From Candidatus Acetothermia bacterium (GTDB lineage: Bacteria; Bipolaricaulota; Bipolaricaulia; Bipolaricaulales; Bipolaricaulaceae), in the NCBI GenBank assembly GCA_003551325.1, contig PUMK01000196.1, positions 1 to 9,475 of the forward strand: a DNA stretch of 9,475 nucleotides, written 5' to 3'. Shown here one piece after another: positions 5,187 through 9,475 of this stretch. The notes beneath the pieces are model-generated. The model saw only the letters and a list, made by a program, of their open reading frames with translations. It was not told the origin of the DNA and ran no database searches. The position numbers were made by a program, and so were the translations under genes. Within the stretch, counting starts at the first letter, position 1. The number at the start of each line of letters is the position of its first letter.

Positions 5187-5244
5187 GGGATCCCCGAGGA
5201 CGACGAAGACCAGGTGATGCGCGATATTGTGTGGACGCGAGAAG
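5187..5244 (+). pseudogene. C-terminal fragment of a second VYHAS-family gene
   Basis: The frame from 5187 reads G-I-P-E-D-D-E-D-Q-V-M-R-D-I-V-W-T-R-E, matching G-I-P-D-D-D-E-D-L-V-M-Q-G-I-V of the protein at 2159-2692. The underlying bases also match closely (GGGATCCCCGA, then the Asp-rich codons). Just upstream, G-R-P-L fits the parent's S-R-P-R but one base out of frame. The N-terminal three quarters of the gene are absent, so this is a decayed paralogue. Its W-T-R-E ending looks more like the family norm than the intact copy's ending, suggesting a separate origin rather than a recent duplication of 2159-2692. It begins 58 bp after the HepT stop. Confidence 0.6.
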
Positions 5245-5341
5245 GGAACGCGGGCCGCGGCGCACCGGCTGGAGAAGCACGCCTTCTGTTCCGAGAACCC
5301 AGAGCAGTTCTTGTACCGGGAGTAGAGGTGCCGCTCTGCCA
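5245..5341. other. Short stretch of gene debris
   Basis: One forward frame ends R-L-E-K-H-A-F-C-S-E-N-P-E-Q-F-L-Y-R-E and a TAG at 5323-5325. It looks like a natural protein C-terminus of the kind seen in several TIM-barrel hydrolases, but the open part is too short to assign. No other feature is seen. Confidence 0.2.
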
Positions 5342-5440
5342 TGAGGGGGATGCGCGCTCCTTGACTAAATAGGCCGACTTGACAACGTGCTCATGTCATG
5401 CTGCTTCCCAAGGACGAGGGGGTGTTCCATGGTGTGCAGG
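5342..5440 (+). repeat. Direct repeat, copy B (99 bp), right of MntA-HepT
   Basis: Partner of 4305-4403 in the same orientation. Together the two copies bracket the MntA-HepT genes and the VYHAS-family fragment. Copy B keeps the better coding sequence. See the copy A entry for the match statistics. Confidence 0.85.
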
Positions 5441-5517
5441 AAGTGGATGGAGTCCGCGGTGCACACCCGGTACAGATCTATGTACATCTGAAGGGGCAGA
5501 GGCGCATGTCGGAACGC
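5383..5517 (+). pseudogene. AbiEi-like antitoxin fragment, copy B
   Basis: The forward frame through 5398 reads M-L-L-P-K-D-E-G-V-F-H-G-V-Q-E-V-D-G-V-R, then A-H-P-V-Q-I-Y-V-H-L-K-G. From memory, AbiEi-type antitoxin/regulator proteins share the pattern P-x-D-E-G-V-F-x-G-x-Q-E-V-D-G and S-P-V-Q-L-Y-L-D-L-x-G-Y-x-G-R-G-E-E-A. The expected G-R-G-E-E-A continuation is garbled here. A TGA lies in frame 8 codons before the ATG at 5398, and the related N-V-L reading of the preceding bases is in another frame. This is an internal or C-terminal scrap, not a gene. It is a different AbiEi subtype from the frameshifted gene at 3139-3944. Confidence 0.5.
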
Positions 5518-5705
5518 TCTTCTTGCGCCCTCGGGGGGCGGCGGTCGTCCGAAAGCAATGTGTCGCGGGAGCCGCTCCGCTTCGTTATTGGTCACGCCCG
5601 GCCTGGCCAGTCGAGGTTGTTGGGACATGCGGAAGTTCTCTTCCCCACATATCGCTGTCTTAGCCCACTTTGGAGGCGGGGAGCGTGTTGCATGGTTGAT
5701 GTCTT
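5518..5705. other. No recognisable feature
   Basis: Open forward frames cross this stretch but carry no family pattern, and no ribosome site or strong hairpin stands out. Confidence 0.3.
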
Positions 5706-6041
5706 TTGTGCGATGATGCAGTCAGAGAAGACACGGGGGAAGGATCACTGATAGGAGTAGCCAGTGATAAGGACGATAAACTGCAGGCGCATCTGAGTTC
5801 GGTCCTGCGAGAACCGCAGCAGCACCAGCAGGGCACCCAGAGTCGTCAATCCCTTATACGGCGTATTGAGGAACTCGACACAAGGGTCCCGAGGCGTCTT
5901 CTGGTGTATGTGGCGAATCATGGGCATCCGCGGAGCGCCTTGAGTGCTGATGATGTTGTCCCACTGGGAGACGTGCTGTCGCGCAAGGTGCGTCGGCCCG
6001 AGGCCACCGGACAGGCCCCAGGGGGCCCGGTGTCAGGTTGA
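5706..6041 (+). pseudogene. N-terminal fragment of SDH_sah-type serine proteinase family protein
   Basis: The frame reads R-Q-S-L-I-R-R-I-E-E-L, then L-L-V-Y-V-A-N-H-G-H-P-R-S-A and D-D-V-V-P-L-G-D-V-L. This fits the N-terminal part of the serine dehydrogenase-proteinase family (ClpP/crotonase-like fold), where Y-x-A-N-x-x-H-P and D-V-V-P-L-x-D precede the S-P-G-G motif. The frame ends at 6041 shortly after a possible relic P-G-G-P-V-S-G, so the catalytic Ser and Lys regions, more than half the usual protein, are missing. There is no ATG: the frame opens only at TTG 5706 and no ribosome site decides a start. A short expressed protein cannot be excluded, but loss of the active site argues for a pseudogene. 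Its end nearly meets the reverse-strand GNAT gene at 6070. Confidence 0.5.
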
Positions 6042-6069
6042 ACCGCTGGTTAGCCTGCCTTGTCCTGAG

Positions 6070-6918
6070 CTAGAAGAGGCGCGAAATGGAGTCGTCCCAG
6101 ACGGCATTGTCTGGGACGGGTCTGCCTAATGCATCCGCTATCAGCGCGCCAGCTTCCTCAAGACCGATGACGTCACCGTTGGGGCGCATGACCCCGTTCA
6201 GGAAGATGGCGCGAGCTATGCCGAAGCTTCTCCGGACCTCTGGGTCACCCGCATTCCACTCTCGGACAAGAACTCGCCCGCCGTACGGCTCGGCCGCACG
6301 TCTCATGGTCGCAGCTTCCTCGGACTGCAGACCCATGCAGAGGGGGGTGAAGAAGACATCTACGACGACCTCTGCTTTCTGGATCGTCTGGGGGGCGTAC
6401 CGGGGCTCGAGGTATTGCGGGAGACAGGCTGTAACCGGAAGCCCTGTGTACATGAGTCTGCGGCGCCCCCTGGCCTGGGCGGTCTTGAAGCCCAGCCGAG
6501 AGAAGAACTCGTCGGGCATGAAACCCCAGACGTCTGAACAGGCATCGACCACAACGCCTCTGCCCTGCCTCTTGGCTCGCCGGAGAACCTCCCCAATCAG
6601 TGCCTGTCCAACTCCTTGCCCTTGCTCGAACACGAGCAGGCAATGCAGGAAGACAGCGCTATCACCGTGGATGTCCCGGGCCGCTGTCTCGATAGGCACG
6701 GTCTGGGCGAACCCGACAGGCTTGTCACCCAAATGTGCGACGACGACCTCGAGTCCGGCTTCCATCTGAGACTCCAAGTAGCTGTGACGACTCTCCAGCA
6801 GGAGGGGGTCATGATCGTCAATATGGCCACAGGAACACACCTCGAGCAGGTTCGACGGCTCTAAGCCGCGCCAGGACAGCTCACCCTGCAGACCCGATCG
6901 CCGTATGCCCATGCTCAT
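6070..6918 (-). CDS. GNAT N-acetyltransferase with thioredoxin/YoaP-like C-terminal domain
   Basis: Predicted acetyl-CoA-dependent N-acetyltransferase; the substrate is unknown. Of 282 residues, about 20-160 form the GNAT domain, with the acetyl-CoA loop Q-G-Q-G-V-G (99-104) followed by helix A-L-I-G-E-V-L and the late strand F-F-S-R-L-G-F-K (138-145). The C-terminal part (about 180-282) begins V-V-V-D-V-F-F-T-P-L-C-M-G, the first strand and turn of a thioredoxin-like fold with a single Cys where redox members have C-x-x-C. GNATs with such a tail are known as the YoaP type. The ATG at 6918 is favoured by GGAGAAGG (6930-6923) with the GGAG core 8 nt away; GTG 6921 and ATG 6912 are alternatives. 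It lies 86 bp downstream of another GNAT gene on the same strand, so co-transcription is likely. Confidence 0.85.
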   Translation of the reverse strand: MSMGIRRSGLQGELSWRGLEPSNLLEVCSCGHIDDHDPLLLESRHSYLESQMEAGLEVVVAHLGDKPVGFAQTVPIETAARDIHGDSAVFLHCLLVFEQGQGVGQALIGEVLRRAKRQGRGVVVDACSDVWGFMPDEFFSRLGFKTAQARGRRRLMYTGLPVTACLPQYLEPRYAPQTIQKAEVVVDVFFTPLCMGLQSEEAATMRRAAEPYGGRVLVREWNAGDPEVRRSFGIARAIFLNGVMRPNGDVIGLEEAGALIADALGRPVPDNAVWDDSISRLF

Positions 6919-7004
6919 CACGCCTTCTCCAGTTCATGAGCCTAGCTCGTCAGGCTGACCATGATTGGCTTGCAGCCGCGCAAGATAGGGTGATGCGCGG
7001 ATCC

Positions 7005-7514
7005 CTAGAATGCATTCTCCCGCAGTTCTTTTGCAAGAGTCCTCTTTATGGTGTGGTAGCCCAAGCGCTCATAGAAGCCTACTGGGCCGGCCTCAAACTC
7101 CCATACGTCCAATCTGATCTCGACTGCAGCCTTGTCCTTTGCCCATTCATGCGCTGTCGCGACCAGGAGTTCTCCAATACCTTGCTTGCGGTACTGCCCA
7201 CTGACAATTAGGCTTCGTAAGTGTCCATAGCGATGGTGCCTGATGTAATGGTTGCTCGGGTCATCCTGCAGAAGGTGGATTTCCACCAACCCTACGAGCT
7301 GTCCTGACACTTCTGCTACGAAAATACCCGAATCCTCACCTTCGAGAATCCCTGAGAAGGTTTGCACCAACTCAGAATTGGTGCGGTCATCTGGTTTTTC
7401 CATGGGTGCGAGGTAACGGGTTACATGCGCTGCATGGGACATATGAAACTCAAAATACAGGTTGAAGATCAGATCGATGTCCCTAGTTGTGGCTTTGCGG
7501 ATCAGTGGCTTCAC
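7005..7514 (-). CDS. GNAT-family N-acetyltransferase
   Basis: Predicted single-domain acetyltransferase of 169 residues from the GTG at 7514. The N-terminus L-I-R-K-A-T-T-R-D-I-D-L-I is the usual GNAT opening. The acetyl-CoA pyrophosphate loop is R-K-Q-G-I-G (99-104), preceded by the strand H-L-R-S-L-I-V and followed by the helix E-L-L-V-A-T-A. The C-terminal G-F-Y-E-R-L-G-Y (146-153) is the family's last conserved motif. The acceptor is unknown. The frame stays open upstream to 7625 with no family likeness, so GTG 7514 is chosen: it overlaps the stop of the small ORF before it as GTGA, which suits coupled translation since its own ribosome site is weak. The YoaP-like GNAT follows on the same strand. 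Confidence 0.85.
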   Translation of the reverse strand: MKPLIRKATTRDIDLIFNLYFEFHMSHAAHVTRYLAPMEKPDDRTNSELVQTFSGILEGEDSGIFVAEVSGQLVGLVEIHLLQDDPSNHYIRHHRYGHLRSLIVSGQYRKQGIGELLVATAHEWAKDKAAVEIRLDVWEFEAGPVGFYERLGYHTIKRTLAKELRENAF

Positions 7515-7687
7515 AGAAGGCCTGCACACTGGATGCAGTGCAGGGGTCCGACTTGTGGACGGACTGACCCTTGGCTGGCCACTCTTCCACCCAGGGAGAC
7601 CTGTTGGAGCCCTCCGGTAGCACACCGCCCGCCATCGGGGTTGACAGCGCAGATGATCTCGGTGTCAATGAAGCTCGACTGCCCCAT
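7511..7687 (-). CDS. Possible 58-residue small protein, first gene of GNAT operon
   Basis: ATG at 7687 with AGGAGGG (7700-7694) 6 nt upstream, a near-ideal ribosome site. The TGA at 7513-7511 overlaps the GTG of the acetyltransferase gene. The product begins M-G-Q-S-S-F-I-D-T-E-I-I-C and ends with H-C-I-Q-C-A-G-L-L, giving a C-x-x-C near the C-terminus. There is no signal peptide or membrane helix and I recognise no family. A role as a translated leader for the weakly initiated GTG gene is possible. The ribosome site and exact stop-start overlap support it; the lack of a known family and the Gly/Val-rich middle do not. An ATG at 7711 in the same frame has no such site. Confidence 0.45.
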   Translation of the reverse strand: MGQSSFIDTEIICAVNPDGGRCATGGLQQVSLGGRVASQGSVRPQVGPLHCIQCAGLL

Positions 7688-7693
7688 CCCGAT

Positions 7694-7700
7694 CCCTCCT
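7694..7700 (-). promoter_or_regulatory. Shine-Dalgarno site of the 58-residue ORF
   Basis: AGGAGGG on the minus strand, 6 nt before ATG 7687. It is the only strong ribosome site upstream of the GTG-initiated acetyltransferase gene, so it may serve both. Confidence 0.5.
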
Positions 7701-7808
7701 CCCTGCGGCAAGCCAAGGGTAACCGCTCACCTCATCCTTGGTCCAGTATCCGGCGAGGACGACAGGCCTGCTGGAGAAACCATTGGGGATGGCTGCGGCG
7801 CGGGCCTC

Positions 7809-7814
7809 TATAAT
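7809..7814 (+). promoter_or_regulatory. Consensus -10 box (TATAAT) directly before APH-family gene
   Basis: TATAAT ends 7 nt before the ATG at 7822, placing the expected transcription start at the A or G of the start region. The -35 is poor: TTGGGG at 7783-7788 with 20-bp spacing. No Shine-Dalgarno lies between, so a leaderless message is suggested. Confidence 0.45.
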
Positions 7815-7821
7815 CGGGCTT

Positions 7822-8637
7822 ATGGAACCAGCCCATGAGTTATGCTCTCTGGGCCGCCCCTTGGCCGTGGGCCGCACGGCGGAGATTTTTCGCTGGGAGG
7901 ACGGCCGGGTGTTGAAGCTGTTTCGGCGTGAGTGGAACGAGGGAGCAGCTTGCATTGAGGCCCAAAAAGCGCGGGCGGTATATGCGGCGGGCCTTCCTGC
8001 TCCGGCGGTGTACGAGAGGGTGCAGATAGCCGACCGTTTCGGCATCGTCTACGAGGAGATCAGGGGCAGGTCTCTCGTGGAGGTCTTGCGAATCCGGCCG
8101 TGGAGAATAGGTTCAGCGGCGCGGATTCTGGCTGACCTTCAGCTTCAGCTCCACCAAGTGCGGCTCGCGACGCTTCCCCCATTGCGCGAAAGGCTGGCCC
8201 AGGCCATTCAGAGGGCCCCGGGCCTCTCGCACGGCGACCGCCATGCTCTCCTCATTACCCTCGCGCGGCTCCCGGAGGGCAACTCCGTGTGCCACGGCGA
8301 TTTCCACCCGTTGAACGTGTTCCTCACCGAGAGGGGGCCGGTGGTTCTGGACTGGATTGACGCCACGCAGGGAACCCCCTGGGCCGATGTTGCCCGCACG
8401 TCGCTTCTCATCCGTGGGGCGGCACTACCGGCTGATACACCCAGGCCGAGGGTCGTACAGCTTATGCGCCGGCTGCTGCACCGAACCTACCTCCGGCTCT
8501 ATTTCGCGGGACGGCCGCCTGACCCCGACGAGTGGCAGGCCTGGCAGGCGGTGGTGGCCGGCGCGCGCCTGGCTGAACAGGTCCCGGGGGAGCAGGCTGG
8601 GCTCCTCTCCATGGCCCGCGCTGGCCTCGGGCGATAG
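7822..8637 (+). CDS. Aminoglycoside phosphotransferase (APH)-family kinase
   Basis: Predicted small-molecule kinase of the APH/choline kinase fold, 271 residues from the ATG at 7822. The N-lobe has G-R-T-A-E-I-F-R-W (17-25, nucleotide loop) and V-L-K-L-F with the ATP-binding Lys32. The C-lobe has the catalytic V-C-H-G-D-F-H-P-L-N (His158, Asp160, Asn165) and the metal-binding V-L-D-W-I-D (Asp177), followed by P-W-A-D-V-A-R-T. The key residues are complete. Antibiotic resistance cannot be inferred: this broad family includes homoserine, choline, sugar and unknown kinases. The frame is open upstream to GTG 7738 (28 more residues), but those residues lack family character and TATAAT sits within them. 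It has no obvious operon partner. Confidence 0.85.
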   Translation: MEPAHELCSLGRPLAVGRTAEIFRWEDGRVLKLFRREWNEGAACIEAQKARAVYAAGLPAPAVYERVQIADRFGIVYEEIRGRSLVEVLRIRPWRIGSAARILADLQLQLHQVRLATLPPLRERLAQAIQRAPGLSHGDRHALLITLARLPEGNSVCHGDFHPLNVFLTERGPVVLDWIDATQGTPWADVARTSLLIRGAALPADTPRPRVVQLMRRLLHRTYLRLYFAGRPPDPDEWQAWQAVVAGARLAEQVPGEQAGLLSMARAGLGR

Positions 8638-8691
8638 GGGCTGGACTTCGCGTTTGGCCAGTGCGCGGAGATCGTGTTCTAGGGTGGCGCA

Positions 8692-8720
8692 TGATAACAA
8701 GTGTCGCTACAATGTTATCA
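8692..8720 (+). promoter_or_regulatory. Operator and promoter of the VapBC-type pair
   Basis: Perfect 8-bp inverted repeat TGATAACA (8692-8699) and TGTTATCA (8713-8720) with a 13-bp spacer. The -10 box TACAAT at 8708-8713 lies inside it; no good -35 is seen (TGGCGC at 8685-8690). The right arm ends 2 bp before the ATG at 8723. An RHH antitoxin bound here would block RNA polymerase, so autorepression is likely. The transcript would start only about 2-4 nt before the ATG. Confidence 0.65.
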
Positions 8721-8722
8721 CC

Positions 8723-8947
8723 ATGGTGCGGACACAGATCAGCCTGACGGAAGAAGAGTACCGGGCGGCCAAAAGGGAAGCCCGACGACTTGGCATATCC
8801 TTAGCAGAGCTTCTGCGGCGGTCGCTTCGGACGACCCTGCCGGTGGACGAAGAGAAGCCCTGGATGAAGTACGCGGGGATGGTCGAAACCGGTGATGCCA
8901 GTTCCAGCCGACGGATTGACGAAGTGATCTATGGCCAGAAGGACTGA
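8723..8947 (+). CDS. Ribbon-helix-helix antitoxin of VapBC-type pair
   Basis: Predicted antitoxin and DNA-binding partner of the PIN toxin that follows. The 74-residue protein starts with the RHH strand V-R-T-Q-I-S-L-T (2-9), then helix E-E-E-Y-R-A-A-K-R-E-A-R and the turn L-G-I-S-L-A-E-L-L-R-R-S-L. The C-terminal part (about 43-74) is acidic and ends near I-D-E-V-I-Y-G-Q-K-D, typical of RHH antitoxins paired with PIN toxins. The ATG at 8723 is chosen because the RHH domain begins there. The longer open frame upstream overlaps the kinase gene and is unrelated. No Shine-Dalgarno precedes it, and the operator reaches almost to the start codon. It overlaps the toxin gene by 17 bp. Confidence 0.88.
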   Translation: MVRTQISLTEEEYRAAKREARRLGISLAELLRRSLRTTLPVDEEKPWMKYAGMVETGDASSSRRIDEVIYGQKD

Positions 8948-9344
8948 GGCCTACGTAGATACCTCGGCGCTCATCGCGTTTGCCGACCGCTCCGACACAT
9001 ACCACCCGTTGTTTCGACGGTTGTTCTCTGCTCCGCCTTCCTTGGTCACCTCGCCGTTGGTGGTGGCGGAGGGGCACGGCTGGTTCCTGAAGCGCTACGA
9101 TCGGACGAAGGCCTTGCAGTTCCTGGCGATGCTGGAGGAGATGCCCATGCTGAGGGTGGCTCCGGTGGGGGCCGAAGAACAGCAGGCGGCAGCCGAGCTC
9201 CTTCGTAGATACTCCGATCAGGACCTGACGCTTGCCGATGCGGTGGGGCTCCACCTGATGGCGGCGAACGAGGTCCAGAGCTGTTGGTCGACGGACTTCC
9301 ACCTTGGGCTCACCGGCGTACCGCTCGTGATCCACCAGCGCTAG
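8931..9344 (+). CDS. VapC-type PIN-domain ribonuclease toxin
   Basis: Predicted metal-dependent endoribonuclease toxin; characterised VapC proteins cut tRNA or rRNA. The 137-residue protein is one PIN domain with the acidic site complete: Asp10 in Y-V-D-T-S-A-L-I, Glu47 in V-V-A-E-G-H-G, Asp98 and Asp103 in D-L-T-L-A-D-A, and Asp122 in W-S-T-D-F-H-L. Length and motif spacing are normal. The ATG at 8931 lies 17 bp inside the antitoxin gene, so translation is probably coupled; its own ribosome site (GAAG-like) is weak. Antitoxin-first order and the operator upstream complete a standard, apparently intact module. Confidence 0.9.
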   Translation: MARRTEAYVDTSALIAFADRSDTYHPLFRRLFSAPPSLVTSPLVVAEGHGWFLKRYDRTKALQFLAMLEEMPMLRVAPVGAEEQQAAAELLRRYSDQDLTLADAVGLHLMAANEVQSCWSTDFHLGLTGVPLVIHQR

Positions 9345-9475
9345 GGGCTACGCGGCTGTAGGCTGTGCGCGTGCGGCCACTGCACATTGCTCGGGGTCGT
9401 GGGGGCAGCGCCGGCCCTGCGCTGAACTCAGGGGGGACGGGTACATGTCACTCGTAGTGGGTCCACATCCTGAGA
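9345..9475. other. Right edge: hairpin and possible start of a next gene
   Basis: CAGCGC (9406-9411) and GCGCTG (9419-9424) form a 6-bp stem without a T-tract. AGGGGGG (9430-9436) stands 8 nt before an ATG at 9445, whose frame reads M-S-L-V-V-G-P-H-P-E to the edge. This could be the start of another forward gene, but ten codons do not allow a call. Confidence 0.3.

Noticed and set aside
6086..6769. Forward 227-codon frame antisense to the YoaP-like GNAT
   Set aside because: Its composition (Ser, Thr, Pro, Arg rich) is that of a GC-driven shadow, while the reverse strand has clear acetyltransferase motifs.
7822..8637. Antibiotic resistance gene
   Set aside because: The APH fold is certain enough, but the sequence gives no evidence for an aminoglycoside or other drug substrate.
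8739..9335. Reverse 198-codon frame over the VapBC pair
   Set aside because: The forward strand encodes complete RHH and PIN domains; the reverse frame has no recognisable motif.
9406..9424. Intrinsic terminator of the VapBC operon
   Set aside because: The stem is only 6 bp and no T-tract follows.
1..9475. CRISPR array, tRNA or rRNA genes
   Set aside because: No regularly spaced short repeats, tRNA-like cloverleaf segments or rRNA signature sequences were seen.

Overview
The window is bacterial DNA of fairly high GC content. Genes lie on both strands, and most carry clear Shine-Dalgarno sites while a few start almost at the transcript end. Nothing visible fixes the taxon. The hypothetical protein at 2159-2692 and the AbiE-like genes recall, from memory, proteins of high-GC Bacillota and neighbouring lineages, but this is a weak inference. 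There are no rRNA, tRNA or CRISPR signals and no intact transposase.

Layout. A minus-strand RelE/ParE-type toxin and ribbon-helix-helix (RHH) antitoxin pair fills 147-666, with its operator/promoter at 673-709. An M28-family zinc aminopeptidase follows at 1026-1922, then a doubtful 40-codon ORF and an uncharacterised 177-residue protein (2159-2692). A decayed minus-strand AbiE module occupies 2830-3944: the AbiEi antitoxin gene has lost one base, and the AbiEii toxin gene has lost its whole nucleotidyltransferase core. The operator-like inverted repeat upstream is still visible. Next come two hairpins, a possible truncated ORF, and an intact MntA-HepT module (4486-5128) lying between two 99-bp direct repeats exactly 1037 bp apart. 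Each repeat carries a fragment of an AbiEi-like coding sequence. Behind HepT lie gene debris: a C-terminal scrap of a second copy of the 2159-2692 protein, and an N-terminal piece of a serine dehydrogenase-proteinase (SDH_sah) family protein. A minus-strand operon then carries a 58-residue ORF, a GNAT acetyltransferase and a second GNAT with a thioredoxin/YoaP-like tail (7687 down to 6070). The right end holds an APH-family kinase gene (7822-8637) and an intact VapBC-type pair (8723-9344) with an operator overlapping its promoter.

Taken together this is an accessory region in turnover. Three toxin-antitoxin modules of different types appear intact (RelE/RHH, MntA-HepT, VapBC), a fourth (AbiE) is dead, and fragments of further antitoxins and accessory genes lie between them. 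The aminopeptidase, kinase and acetyltransferases have no evident functional link to the toxin-antitoxin genes. I see no complete, clearly new multi-gene system. The best candidates for undescribed biology are the 2159-2692 protein family, the repeat-bounded MntA-HepT segment, and the group of apparently leaderless genes.
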